Below are positions 32,514 through 43,490 of a stretch of DNA of 64,000 bases, in pieces. The notes below the pieces were generated by a model that was not told where the DNA came from, did not search any database, and saw only the letters and a list, made by a program, of their open reading frames with translations. Position numbers and translations under genes: made by a program. Numbering within the stretch: position 1 is the first letter of the stretch; each line of letters starts with the position of its first letter. The DNA comes from Saccharum officinarum. Its lineage: Eukaryota; Streptophyta; Magnoliopsida; Poales; Poaceae. The stretch covers positions 61,847,183 through 61,911,182 of the forward strand of contig CM036225.1 of the NCBI GenBank assembly GCA_020631735.1, read 5' to 3'.

Positions 32514-35500
32514 TCATTTTTTAAAGTTGCTAGAATCAAGCACATTGAGTTCACTTCTTAACCTACAAAAGGTTGCCTCATCCAAAGGTTTGGTGAAGAT
32601 ATCCGCTAATTGATTTTCACTTCTTACACCTTCTAGTGATATATCATTTTTAGCAACGTGATCTCTTAGAAAGTGATGGCGGATATCAATGTGCTTGGTG
32701 CGTGAGTGTTGTACCGGATTGTTAGCAATTTTAACGGCACTTTCGTTGTCACATAAAAGTGGCACCTTTTCAAGAACAATTCCATAGTCTAGGAGGGTTT
32801 GTTTCATATATAGGATTTGTGCACAACAAGCCCCCGCGGCAATGTATTCCGCCTCGGCGGTGGACAAAGCCACACTATTTTGCTTTTTAGATGACCAAGA
32901 TACTAAAGATCTTCCAAGCAAATGGCACCCTCCGGATGTGCTTTTTCTATCAATCTTGCAACCGGCATAGTCCGAATCGGAATAGCCAACTAGTTGGAAT
33001 CTAGCTCCTTTGGGATACCAAAGACCAATGCTTGGGGTGAGCTTAAGATATCTTAGGATTCTTTTTACGGCACTTAGGTGAGGTTCTTTAGGGCATGCTT
33101 GAAAGCGAGCACACATGCACACACTAAACATGATATCGGGCCTAGATGCGGTAAGGTATAACAAGCTACCAATCATAGAACGGTAGAGAGTTTGATCAAC
33201 CGGTTTACCTCCCTCATCTAGGTCGAGATGTCCATTTGATGGCATTGGGGTCTTGATTGGTTTGCATTCTTCCATCTTGAATCTTTTGAGAAGATCCTTG
33301 GTATACTTTTCTTGAGAGATGAAAATCCCTTCTCTCATTTGCTTTACTTGAAAGCCAAGGAAGAATGTGAGCTCACCAATCATTGACATCTCGAATTCCT
33401 TTGACATCAATTCACCAAATTCTTTGCAATAATCTTCATTTGTTGATCCGAAGATAATATCATCAACATATACTTGACAAATGAAGATCTCCCCATTAAA
33501 CTTCTTGGTGAATAGTGTGGTGTCGACCTTCCCAATGGTGAAGCCCTTCTCAATGAGGAAGTCCCGAAGGCGTTCATACCACGCTCTAGGGGCTTGCTTG
33601 AGCCCATATAACGCCTTGGACAACCTATAAACATGATTAGGATATCTAGGGTCTTCAAACCCGGGAGGTTGATTAACATAGACTAGTTCATTTATAAAGC
33701 CATTTAAGAATGCACTTTTCACATCCATTTGATATAGTTTCATATCATGATGTGATGCATAAGCAAGGAGGATACGAATGGCTTCAAGTCTTGCAACGGG
33801 TGCAAAGGTTTCTCCAAAATCAAGACCTTCAACTTGAGAGAACCCCTTTGCAACTAGTCTTGCCTTGTTCCTCACCACTATGCCTTGGTCATCTTGCTTG
33901 TTTCGGAACACCCACTTGGTTCCAATGACTCTTGCACCTTTGGGATGCTCTTCAAGTGTCCATACTTGATTTCGGGTGAAGTTGTTCAACTCTTCATGCA
34001 TTGCAATCACCCAATCCGGATCTTGAAGAGCTTCTTCTACATTCTTAGGTTCAACACAAGAGACAAAAGAGTGATGTTCAACAAAAGAAGCTAGCTTTTG
34101 AGATCGAGTCATTACTCCCTTTGTAGGACTCCCTATGATGAGATCTTGTGGATGTGCTTGAAGTAGTGGTGAATTTCTTTTATCAATCACTTGAGGAGGT
34201 GGATGAGGAGCATCAACATCTTGAGCTTGTGCCTCGGATTGTTCATGAGAGACATGAGTGTCTTCATTTTCAACTCTCTCATTCTTGTTATCATCTTGAG
34301 GCACACGTGATGAAGATGGTGGATCAACAATTTGTACATCGTCATCATCATCTTTTGGCTTGATGTCTCCCACGGGCATGTTCTTCATGGCCTCCCTCAA
34401 GGGTTCATCACCTACATCATCACAATTCTCAATTGCTCCTTGGGAGCCATTAGATTCATCAAATTCCACATCATATGTTTCTTCAACCAAACCGGTGGCA
34501 TGGTTAAATACTCTATATGCTTTGGACTTTGATGAGTAACCAACAAGAAAGCCAATATCACAACGTCTTTGAAACTTCCCTAGGTGTTGACGCTTCTTGT
34601 AGATGTAACATTTGCAACCAAACACCCGGAAGAAGGAAACGTCCGGCTTCTTGCCATTGAGCAACTCATAGGGGGTCTTGCCAAGAAACTTTTGTAGGAA
34701 GAGGCGATTTGAAGCATAGCATGCGGTGTTGATTGCCTCGGCCCACAACTTCTCCGGAGTGTTGTACTCATCTAGCATTGTTCTTGCAAGGGTGATCAAA
34801 GTTCGGTTCTTTCTCTCAACTACACCATTTTGTTGAGGAGTGTAGGTTGAAGAAACCTCATGCTTGATTCCAATTTCATCACAATAAGCTTCAATGTTGG
34901 TGTTGTCAAATTCTTTCCCATTGTCACTTCTAATCTTCTTTATCTTGACTTCAAATTCATTTTGAGCTCTCTTTGCAAACTTCTTGAAGCAATTTGCCAC
35001 TTCGGATTTATCATGAAGGAAGAAAGTCCATGTATACCTTGAGTAGTCATCCACTATCACAAGACAATAGAGATTACCACCCAAGCTCTTGTATGTTGTA
35101 GGCCCAAACAAATCCATGTGTAGAAGTTCTAACACTCTTGAAGTTGACATGAAAGCTTTGGTTGGATGAGTGTTTGCAACTTGTTTGCCCGCTTGACATG
35201 CACTACAAGGTTTGTCCTTTTCAAACTTCACATCCTTCAATCCTCTCACTAGTTCTTTCTTCAATAGCTTGTTGAGAGTGTTCATTCCAACATGAGCAAG
35301 CCTCCTATGCCAAAGCCAACCAAGTGAGGTCTTGGTGAACAAACATGTCATCAAATTTGCATCTTCGGAGGTGAAGTCAACAAGATAAAGATTATTGTAT
35401 CTAAAGCCTTTGAATATCACTTGCTTGTCATCTATCTTTGAAACTTCCACTTCATTTGGTGTGAACAAGCATTGGAAGCCAAGGTCACAAAGTTGCCCAA

Positions 35501-35738
35501 CGGACAACAAGTTGAAACTCAATGAAGCAACATAAAGCACATTTGAGAGTGAGTGATCATGTGATATTGCAATCTTGCCTATGCCCTTGACTTTGCTCTT
35601 TGAATTATCCCCAAATGTGATCTTCTCTTGACATATACCATTCTCTTCAATGGTGGTGAACATACGAGGATCACCGGTCATATGTTGAGTGCAACCACTA
35701 TCAATAACCCAATGAGTTCCACCGGTCTTGTAGTTCAC
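32514..35738 (-). CDS. pol: Sirevirus Pol: protease, integrase, reverse transcriptase, RNase H
   Basis: An intact 1074-codon frame. It begins with the aspartic protease active site [14 protein letters not shown] (about residue 13), followed by the GAG-pre-integrase zinc finger HRRLAHVG...CSACQAGK (about 141-185). The integrase core has MDLFG, SDNGKEF (about 271) and VVERKNRT, and the RT has [28 protein letters not shown] and YVDD (about 756). RNase H starts with YSDSDYAG (about 918) and [13 protein letters not shown] motifs and ends [11 protein letters not shown]. The frame opens with GTG, not ATG, directly after a TAG. It is out of frame with gag, so expression needs a frameshift, readthrough or splicing. 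All catalytic residues I checked are present, so the copy may be functional. Its products would cut the polyprotein, copy RNA into DNA and integrate it. Confidence 0.93.
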   Translation of the reverse strand: MNYKTGGTHWVIDSGCTQHMTGDPRMFTTIEENGICQEKITFGDNSKSKVKGIGKIAISHDHSLSNVLYVASLSFNLLSVGQLCDLGFQCLFTPNEVEVSKIDDKQVIFKGFRYNNLYLVDFTSEDANLMTCLFTKTSLGWLWHRRLAHVGMNTLNKLLKKELVRGLKDVKFEKDKPCSACQAGKQVANTHPTKAFMSTSRVLELLHMDLFGPTTYKSLGGNLYCLVIVDDYSRYTWTFFLHDKSEVANCFKKFAKRAQNEFEVKIKKIRSDNGKEFDNTNIEAYCDEIGIKHEVSSTYTPQQNGVVERKNRTLITLARTMLDEYNTPEKLWAEAINTACYASNRLFLQKFLGKTPYELLNGKKPDVSFFRVFGCKCYIYKKRQHLGKFQRRCDIGFLVGYSSKSKAYRVFNHATGLVEETYDVEFDESNGSQGAIENCDDVGDEPLREAMKNMPVGDIKPKDDDDDVQIVDPPSSSRVPQDDNKNERVENEDTHVSHEQSEAQAQDVDAPHPPPQVIDKRNSPLLQAHPQDLIIGSPTKGVMTRSQKLASFVEHHSFVSCVEPKNVEEALQDPDWVIAMHEELNNFTRNQVWTLEEHPKGARVIGTKWVFRNKQDDQGIVVRNKARLVAKGFSQVEGLDFGETFAPVARLEAIRILLAYASHHDMKLYQMDVKSAFLNGFINELVYVNQPPGFEDPRYPNHVYRLSKALYGLKQAPRAWYERLRDFLIEKGFTIGKVDTTLFTKKFNGEIFICQVYVDDIIFGSTNEDYCKEFGELMSKEFEMSMIGELTFFLGFQVKQMREGIFISQEKYTKDLLKRFKMEECKPIKTPMPSNGHLDLDEGGKPVDQTLYRSMIGSLLYLTASRPDIMFSVCMCARFQACPKEPHLSAVKRILRYLKLTPSIGLWYPKGARFQLVGYSDSDYAGCKIDRKSTSGGCHLLGRSLVSWSSKKQNSVALSTAEAEYIAAGACCAQILYMKQTLLDYGIVLEKVPLLCDNESAVKIANNPVQHSRTKHIDIRHHFLRDHVAKNDISLEGVRSENQLADIFTKPLDEATFCRLRSELNVLDSSNFKK

Positions 35739-35752
35739 CTACACACAAGAGA

Positions 35753-38101
35753 TCAAGCTTTTTGTTTAGGGACCCAAACTTGAGAGGGGCCCTTGACTTT
35801 ATCCACTAGTGACTTGGCAACCCATATTTTCTTTGGCCTATTCTTGTTTGGGGGACCCAAAAACATGACTTTCATCTTTCCATTTGAATCTTTTCTTAGC
35901 ATATAATGAGCATTGAAAGCGAAAGGTCTAACATGCTTGGGCAAGGGTTGTGGTGGTGGAGTTTTGCATTCATGAGCAAAGTGACCTTCTTGACCACACT
36001 CAACACATCTCTTTGGCTTAGGCTTTGACTTGCTTGGTTGTTGTTGAGCTTTTGCTTTCTTCTCTTGATTTGCCAAGTACCCAATACCACTTCTATCCAT
36101 CTTCATTACGGTGTTCATGAGGAGCTCACTTTGCAAATGTTGGCCTCTTGTGAACTTGCTTAGGCCGGTCTTGAGATGCTCTTTTTCTTGCTTTAGCTTT
36201 TTGTTTTCTTCAATGAGTGACTCATTTGTTGGTTGCTTCTCAAGAGCCATCAAACCTTTTAGCTTTTTGTTCTCACTTGCAAGCTTCTCATTTTCACTCT
36301 TAATCTTGGCATAGTCATCATAGTTGCTTGACTCAACCACACTCTTGCCTTTGCTACTAGAACCTTGCTCAATGCTTTCAATGATCAAGTCATCACATGA
36401 TGTAGCTATATCACACTTAACAATATGGTTAGTAGCATCATGTGTCTCAAGAGCAAGTTCATTAGCAACCACAAGACTATCATAATCAATTTTTAATGTG
36501 GTATATTTGTCCTTTAGAGAATTGCATCTAGTGATGAGCTCATCATGCTTCTTTTCAAGTTTATCATGTTGATCTTTAAGCTCTTTATAGGAGATTTTGA
36601 GTTCCTTGAGAGTGGAAGACATTACTTCATTTTGAACTCTAAACTCACCACTAGTCTTTTGAATATTTTCAAGCTTTGATGAGAGTGATTCATTTTCATT
36701 TTGAAGATCATCATTTTCACTTCTAGTTCTTCTTATGATTTTAGTGTATTTGTTTAACAATTTTACAAGTTCATCATAAGAAGGTGAGTCATATTCATCA
36801 TCACTATCACTATCGTCATCATCATCACTATCTTGGTTTTGTACCTTTCGTTCACCCTTGGCCATAAGGCATAGGTGAGTAGTGGACGATGATAGTGAAG
36901 GAGGTGGTGAAGGTGGTGATGAAGATGTTGGTGAAGATGATGGCCCCATCACAAATGCGGCAACCTTCTCTTTCTCATCATTGCTTTCATCTTCGGAGGA
37001 CTCACATGATGATTCAATGTCGGTGAGCCAATCACCAACAATGTAAGCCTTTCCTCCCTTCTTTTTCTTGTGGAACTCCTTCTTTTTGCCGTCCTTCTTC
37101 TTGTATGGCTTGTTCCTCTTCTTCTCTTCTTCTTCATCACTTGAATCATTTTTCTTGCCCTTGTTTTTGTTCTTGTACTTGTCTTTTGGTGGTCTAGGGC
37201 ATTGATGAGCTAGATGACCAAGTTCACCACAATTGTAGCAATCCATCTCCGAGATTGGCTTTCTCTTGCTACTTGTGAAGAATTTCTTCTTCTTGCCATC
37301 GAACTTGATGCCACTCTTGTTAAGCTTCTTTAACATCTTGGTGGTCTTTCTCACCATGAGTGCAAGTGATTCATCATCAACATCACTATCACTTGAGCTT
37401 TCTTGCACCATCATGGCTTGGCCTTTCATCTTCTTCTTGTCATGACTAGCTTTGAAGGCCAAGTCTTTCTTCTTGGAAGATGATGAGCCCTCTTCCGGAG
37501 TGATATGCATGTACATCTCATGAGCATTGATTTTCCCCAAAACTTGCGTTGGTGTTGCGGTGGAAAGATCACTTTGGTGAAGCACGGTGACAATATGACC
37601 ATACTTCTCAACGGGAAGCACACTCAAGATCCTTCTTGCAACATCCGATTGACTCATTTTGGTGAGCCCAAGAGCATTGAGGTCCTCTACAAGAACATTC
37701 AAGCGAGTATACATGTCATTAGCACTTTCTTTGGGAAGCATCTCAAAGGAGTTAATTTTCTTTAAGGCTATGTGATAGCGTTCCTCACGCTCACTCTTAG
37801 TTCCCTCATGGAGAGCACAAAGATTTTCCCACAATTCATGAGCGTTCTTTGCATTACGCACGCGATTGAAGATATCTTTGCCTAAGCCCCGGTAGAGTGC
37901 ATTTTTGGCCTTTGCATTCCACCGGTCGTACTTCTCCTCGTCACCACTTGGGTTAGCGGGATCCCTTATGGGGGGAAGCCCTTCGGTTGCGGCTCTAAGA
38001 CACCCAACATCTATGGCTTCGAGGTACGCCTCCATACGAATTTTCCAATATGGAAAATCGTCTCCCTCAAAAGTGGGAGGTGGTCCTTCCCCATTAGACA
38101 T
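35753..38101 (-). CDS. gag: Sirevirus Gag polyprotein
   Basis: A 782-codon open frame starting MSNGEGPPPTFEGDDFPYW 54 bases from the LTR. The N-terminal 200 residues match the UBN2-type Gag of plant copia elements (ENLCALHEGTKSEREERYH). A CCHC knuckle, CYNCGELGHLAHQCP, lies at about residues 286-300. A Lys/Asp/Glu-rich stretch and a long coiled coil (about 470-560 and 620-690) follow, then a second knuckle CVECGQEGHFAHEC (about 699-712). It ends QVWVPKQKA with TGA, 15 bases before the pol frame. Gag forms the particle and binds RNA. The long C-terminal extension with a second knuckle is typical of Sireviruses. The gag-only element nested in the gypsy element shares the C-terminal motif. Confidence 0.92.
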   Translation of the reverse strand: MSNGEGPPPTFEGDDFPYWKIRMEAYLEAIDVGCLRAATEGLPPIRDPANPSGDEEKYDRWNAKAKNALYRGLGKDIFNRVRNAKNAHELWENLCALHEGTKSEREERYHIALKKINSFEMLPKESANDMYTRLNVLVEDLNALGLTKMSQSDVARRILSVLPVEKYGHIVTVLHQSDLSTATPTQVLGKINAHEMYMHITPEEGSSSSKKKDLAFKASHDKKKMKGQAMMVQESSSDSDVDDESLALMVRKTTKMLKKLNKSGIKFDGKKKKFFTSSKRKPISEMDCYNCGELGHLAHQCPRPPKDKYKNKNKGKKNDSSDEEEEKKRNKPYKKKDGKKKEFHKKKKGGKAYIVGDWLTDIESSCESSEDESNDEKEKVAAFVMGPSSSPTSSSPPSPPPSLSSSTTHLCLMAKGERKVQNQDSDDDDDSDSDDEYDSPSYDELVKLLNKYTKIIRRTRSENDDLQNENESLSSKLENIQKTSGEFRVQNEVMSSTLKELKISYKELKDQHDKLEKKHDELITRCNSLKDKYTTLKIDYDSLVVANELALETHDATNHIVKCDIATSCDDLIIESIEQGSSSKGKSVVESSNYDDYAKIKSENEKLASENKKLKGLMALEKQPTNESLIEENKKLKQEKEHLKTGLSKFTRGQHLQSELLMNTVMKMDRSGIGYLANQEKKAKAQQQPSKSKPKPKRCVECGQEGHFAHECKTPPPQPLPKHVRPFAFNAHYMLRKDSNGKMKVMFLGPPNKNRPKKIWVAKSLVDKVKGPSQVWVPKQKA

Positions 38102-38140
38102 CTTGCTCTAGGCGGTAAAGCCTAAAAATAGAGCAACACT

Positions 38141-38152
38141 GCTCCGATACCA
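38141..38152 (-). other. Primer binding site, initiator-tRNA-Met type
   Basis: Minus-strand TGGTATCGGAGC two bases inward of the 5' LTR, identical to the site of the gag-only element. Confidence 0.75.
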
Positions 38153-38154
38153 AT

Positions 38155-39762
38155 TGAAAGGATCAAGATGCCCAAGAGGGGGGGTGAATTGGGCTTTTCT
38201 AAAAAATAAAAGCAAGGAATAAATCCTACAAGCTGAAATTCACCCCTAGTGTCTATTTGTGTTCCTAGAGAGTCTACCGATACAAAGTTTTGCACCCTAG
38301 TTTCCAATCCTAGTCTAGCATGGCAAGTCTAGGAATGTAAACAAGCAATGTAAGTAAATACGAGAAAGTAAATGCTTGAATGTAAAGGGGCAAGGAACAC
38401 GGCGATGTTTTTCCGAGGTATCGGAGAGTCGCCACTCCCCACTAGTCCTCGTTGGAGCACCCGCGCAAGGGTGTCGCTCCCCCTTGATCCGCGCAAGGAT
38501 CAAGTGCTCTCTACGGGTTGATTCTTCGACACTCCGTCGCGGTGAATCACCCACAACCGCTCACAAGATGAGTTGGGTCATCCACAAGCTCCGCCGGATG
38601 AACACCAAACTCCCAATCACCACCAAGCCGTCTAGGTGATGGCGATCACCAAGAGTAACAAGCTAGAACTCTCACTTGACCTCTACGAGCCTAAATGAGA
38701 AAGTGGATGCACACTTGTTACTCTCTAATCGCTAGTGAGGAACTCTCAAGCTTTGATTCTCAAATCTCTATCCTCACTAGTGCTCTTGCACTACCTTGCA
38801 CTTCAAAGGTGTTTATCAGCTGATCAAATGAGCAAGAGACCTCTAAAAGAGGTGGTGGGGATGTATTTATACACCCCACAGACGAAACGAACCGTTACCT
38901 GCTGACTCAGCAAAACTCGAGCTGACCGGACGCGCCGGTCGTACTGACCGGACGCGCCGGTCGCTCGTAACGGTCAAAAAACTGAAAAACACCTAGATGA
39001 CCGGACGCACCGGTCAGGGGTGACCGGACGCGTCCGATCGTGCGTGGAGCTTACTGTACTCGCACCGGACGCGCTACCGCGTCCGATGGGTGATGACCGG
39101 ACGCGTCCGGTCGTTTCAGGACCTTACTGGACTATGACCGGACGCGCCGATCACACCCAGGTCGCGTCCGATCGGGTGTTTCCCTAAAGTGACACGTGTT
39201 GACTTCTGACCACCGCGTCCGGTCCTCGCGAGGACCGCGTCCGGTGCTCAGAGCTGAAACCCAAGTCACGGAACTGAACTGACCGGACGCGTCCGGTCAT
39301 GTCGAGGACCGCGTCCGGTCACTGGAAAAAGACCCGAAACTTTCCGCAAAGCGTCACAACTTGAACCAAGTTGCTCCCAACTGAACTTTGAGCTATTCTA
39401 GAGCTGCCTAGCGCCAAGTTTAACAAGTGTGCACCACACCTAAACATAGGACTCGCCTAGGTCAAGCTACCCGCTCATGCCCCCCTTCATAGTACGGCCA
39501 AAAGAAAAAAACGAAGATCCTAACGACTATTCCAAATGTCTCTCAACACCTTGACATCCGGAACTAACCGTCCTTAATCTTGACGTCACTCTTTTGAAAA
39601 CCGAAACGATTTCCATCAAGGGGCATGAATACCATGGTGCCCAAAGCAGTTCAAACCTCCATGACCTAACTTACCAAAGTTTCTGCAAAACACACGTTAG
39701 TCATGGTAACAAGGCGTTGTCATCAATTGCCGAAACCAAACCTCGGGGCCTAGATGCTTTCA
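38155..39762 (-). repeat. 5' LTR of the Sirevirus
   Basis: A 1608-bp LTR differing from 25733-27339 at about four positions seen by eye (for example catggcaag against catgacaag, gtcacgg against gtcgcgg, and a C-run of six against five). The palindrome cluster is at about 38920-39330. Confidence 0.9.
38864..38871 (-). promoter_or_regulatory. TATA box in the Sirevirus 5' LTR
   Basis: TATAAATA in element sense (context ggggtgtataaatacatcc). Transcription of gag-pol would start shortly downstream (lower coordinates). Confidence 0.6.
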
Positions 39763-39774
39763 TGGTCAACTTAG

Positions 39775-40227
39775 CTTTAGGATATTATTGACTTTGTTGA
39801 ATTAGAGAACATGTTATATGCAATGAATCAAAAGGGTTAAATTGTTGCATCAAAACAAAAAAGGGTTAAATTGTACCATTGTTTTGTTTACTTTAATAAT
39901 ATAACATCTTGAGTCAACCCAACAAAATTAGAATTTTCATCCCTAGCATGATTTTGAGTTAAATTGTGCTAGTTCAGTAATTTGAAAATGATGCCACTAG
40001 ATTTGCTTGAACTAGTAGTAGTTTTGTGAAAGTATAATTCTACAATATTTTTTAGTAAATACATTAAAACAAAAGTTACTAGTCAAATAAATATAGGGTA
40101 TTTTTCTATAAATTTGGTTCAAGTGTGAAAATTTAATTTAGGACAAAATTAAGACACCCGATATTTTGGAATGGAGGAAGTCTATTGATTAACAACATAT
40201 TTATTAGCTTTATAGAGCTCACTTCTT
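39775..40227. other. AT-rich intergenic sequence
   Basis: Nothing recognised. It continues the target site shared with 4722-4758 and 25704-25732 once the two retrotransposons are removed. Confidence 0.5.
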
Positions 40228-40236
40228 TAATTTATA

Positions 40237-41570
40237 GGGGGCTACTAGCGTCCGGACATCCGGACAGAAGTATGCATCCAGACCCCCGCAACGGCCCGCC
40301 ATTCAACCCAGCACGTGCTCACCCGTGCTTCCACTCGAGGACGTGCGGCCGAAGAGCTAGTAGAGCACACCTCCCTCAATAATCAGCTGGGTCAGCCAGC
40401 GGCCAAAACAGATTTAGGAGAAAACAAAATGCTCGAGCGCCCCTACCTCTGCGATGGGTCCCACGTTGGGTGGTTGTCTCCCACGCGCTCCTTCTGGTTG
40501 CCCCCACTCACGGACGCACATCGGAGCATGCATGCCCATCCTGCTGCTCGCCGCACCCTCTCGCGTGCCCTGCTGCTTGCCCGCGCCATGATACGTGCCT
40601 GCGTCTGCTCGCCCTGCTGTACCCCTCGGCGCTCGCCGCCCCCATGGGGACCGCCTATGCTTCATGAAACACTTGCAACATATAGAACTTGCTGTAACAT
40701 ACGTCTAAAACAGATGAAACATTTGGAACATATGATTGCAACATATGTGTGTAGCTACTGCAATATATGCAATATTTAAATAAAACACTTGCAACATATG
40801 TCCAAAAATAACTAAAATATTTGAAACACACACTTGCAACATGCTTCTAAAACACTTGATAAAAACACATGCAAACACTTGAAAACATTTGCAAACATAC
40901 GTGACATCGAGATAAAACATATGCAACATATGTGTAAAACATATACAACATCTAGATAAACATACTTACAACATACGTCCAAAAACACAGATGAAACATT
41001 GGTAACAACATTTGCGACATACGTGTACAACCATCGCAACATCCCGATCTACTTTAGTAACATCCATCTGAAACACTTGCAACATATACTTGCAACATGT
41101 GCTTTCAGCAAAACCTGGCAGCCGGGCGGGTGGAGCACTACACAGTGGGATCTGGCTGTGCGGTCGCGGTGGAGAAGGAGGATGACAATGGGTGGGCGGC
41201 TGCGCGGCCCTCGGTGAGCGGCTGCGCTGCCCCCAACGATAGGGGGCGCACGCGGTGCCTCGACGAGCTATGCCCACACTAGAGCCGGCAACAGTAGTCG
41301 GGTGGGTGTGACCTTGCGCGGCGAGGCAGTAGCGGCTCTGCGGGCGCGGCGGCGGTGGAGAGAAAGGCCGATGGGAGGCGCGGTGGAGCGTGGTCACGGA
41401 GCGTAGTTACGGTGATGCGTGAGTTTTTTTTGTTTAATATGCGACGACTAGAGGGGAACAGATGGAGCGGATAGGATAGATAGCCTTTTGGACGTCGGGT
41501 CCATCAATAGGGGCGTCCAGCGCGAAGCTACGGACGGATGTCTAATTCCTAGCATTACTGTAATTTATAA
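40237..41570. mobile_element. Non-autonomous Mutator-like element
   Basis: A perfect 9-bp repeat, taatttata, flanks the span (40228-40236 and 41571-41579), the target duplication length of Mutator-type elements. The ends share a weak inverted repeat (gcta...gacatccg). The interior has many copies of aacacttgcaacatatg-type repeats (40660-41100) and a GC-rich stretch (41130-41400) without a convincing ORF or transposase. The GC-rich part could be captured gene sequence, but I cannot identify it. Confidence 0.55.
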
Positions 41571-41579
41571 TGTACAACT

Positions 41580-42418
41580 ACCGCATACGATTTTGTAGGA
41601 CAAATAGCCACTCAAGAAAGAGGAGGAGAAAAAATATCACCAACCAAGTGTACCCAGATATGGTAAATCAGCTAACAAGAGGGTCTTGGGCGCAAGAAGA
41701 ACATACGTAGTATATACTAGTACACACCAATAACCAATCGGCAATAAAAGACTTGAGAAATATAATATGATAGAAAGAATAGAATAGAATGCCTGTGGAT
41801 TCCACAGACGAAGGCGAAGGACGCGCAGGACAAACAAGGTACGAAAGCCGGGGAGGATCAGAGTACGGCTTAAGATTCGGTGGCCGGCCGCTTTCGTTCG
41901 TCGCCGTCGTCACGTCGTCCCCGCTGAACTGGAGCGAGAGAGACGTCTCTTTCCGGCGTGGAACGCACGTTAATTCGCCGGTCAACAGGCAAATGTTTAA
42001 GCGCAACACAACGTCATCTGCACGCGTTTTCGTTTTTACTGATTTCATTTGCGGAGAAAACTTTTGATACACATATTTTCAATTCTTGCGCAGAGGGGAC
42101 ATAATTTCATTATAAATATGTTTCAAATTATAGTTCACTTTAGTATTATCCTAAGTTATTTTTTTTTCTAAGTTTAATCAAATTTATAGGAAAAGTTTAC
42201 TTATGAAAAGATTAAATTTAACTTGTGATAAGAGTAAAGTGAGCTATAACTTGGGTGGACGCAAGAATGGTGTGTAGAAGAATCCAACCGATGAGAGTGA
42301 TATGTATGTCTCACGCACACTGGCAGCATAGGTACTGTGTGGAAAACGAAGGCTATAGACTATGTTCATCCGACTTATAATCTGTACTTTTCAGTCGGAA
42401 CAGTATTTTTTTTTCTCA
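41580..42418. other. Intergenic sequence, nothing recognised
   Basis: Short overlapping ORFs on both strands (41668-42072 minus, 41789-42067 plus) have no family motif and are probably spurious. Confidence 0.45.
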
Positions 42419-42597
42419 CAGCAAATTAGCCAACAGTGTTTATCAGCATAGCCGAACATGTGTACGTGTCTGAAAATTGATGGCGGTGTACGGTGGTGTG
42501 AACAGGAATTTGAGGTGTGGGATGAATTCCAAGGTAGTAACAATCATTGACTTGGAGGAACAACCGGACGGATGACCCGTTGTCGCCGCGAATTCAG

Positions 42598-42832
42598 GGC
42601 GTGTTCAGATGGCAAAATTTTTAGAGAAAAATTCTATAGCACTTTCGTTGTTATTTGGTAAATTTGTCAAATCATGTACTAACTAGGTTTAAAAGATTCG
42701 TCTCGACGTTTACAGACAAACTGTGCAATTAGTTATTTTTTTACCTACATTTAATGCTCCATGCATGCGTCAAATATTCGATGTGACGGATACTATGCAA
42801 AATTTTTTAGGTGTTTTTATCTAAACATGCCC
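42598..42832. mobile_element. MITE
   Basis: Ends gggcgtgttcagat and atctaaacatgccc, flanked by TCA on both sides. Confidence 0.7.
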
Positions 42833-42845
42833 TCAACATCAGTTT

Positions 42846-43089
42846 AGGGTGTGTTCACTTCGCGAAAAGTAGATGAAAAGTTATTGTAGCATCTTTCGTT
42901 GTTATTTGACAAAATTTGTCCAATCATGAACTAACTAGGCTCAAAAGATTCGTCCCGACATTTACAGACAAACTATGCAATTAGTTATCTTTTTTACCTA
43001 CATTTAATACTCCATGCATGCGTCGAAAGATTTGATGTGATGAGTGGAAGAGAAAATATTTTGGGTTGGGATGGGAAGTGAACAAGGCC
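42846..43089. mobile_element. MITE
   Basis: Ends gggtgtgttcactt and aagtgaacaaggcc, flanked by TTA on both sides. Same family as its neighbours. Confidence 0.7.
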
Positions 43090-43250
43090 TTAGCAAATTA
43101 GCCAACCGAACATGTGTACGTGTCTGAAAATTGATGGCGGTGTACGGTGGTGTGAACAGGAATTTGAGGTGTGGGATGAATTCCAAGGAAGTAACAATCA
43201 TTGACTTGGAGGAACAACCTGACGGATGACCCGTTGTCGCCGCGAATTCA

Positions 43251-43490
43251 GGGCGTGTTCAGATTGCAAAATTTTTTTGGAGAAAAATTCTGTAGCACTT
43301 TCGTTGTTATTTAGTAAAATTTGTCCAATCATGTACTAACTAGGTTTAAAAGATTCGTCTCGACGTTTACAGACAAACTGTGCAATTAGTTATTTTTTTA
43401 CCTACATTTAATGCTCCATACATGCGTCAAGTATTCGATGTGACGGATACTATGCAAAAAAAATTTAGGTGTTTTTATCTAAACATGCCC
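43251..43490. mobile_element. MITE (duplicated partner of 42598-42832)
   Basis: Same ends and same flanking TCA as 42598-42832, because the whole segment was duplicated. Confidence 0.7.

Larger units (their letters stand above)
25733..39762 (-). mobile_element. Near-intact Sirevirus-type Ty1/copia element, 14 kb
   Basis: LTRs of 1607 and 1608 bp flank gag (38101-35753), pol (35738-32514), a palindrome-rich leader (31048-32100) and an extra 3' ORF (30965-27640). The LTRs differ at only about four positions that I noticed, so insertion is recent. It lies 34 bp beyond the gypsy element. A 12-bp sequence, tggtcaacttag, abuts both ends (25721-25732 and 39763-39774), longer than the usual 5 bp. 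The long Gag with two zinc knuckles, the extra ORF downstream of pol, the multiplied polypurine tracts and the palindrome-rich LTRs place it with the Sireviruses (Maximus/SIRE lineage). Confidence 0.9.

Noticed and set aside
41668..42072. Overlapping small ORFs on both strands
   Set aside because: No recognisable family and no splice or promoter support.
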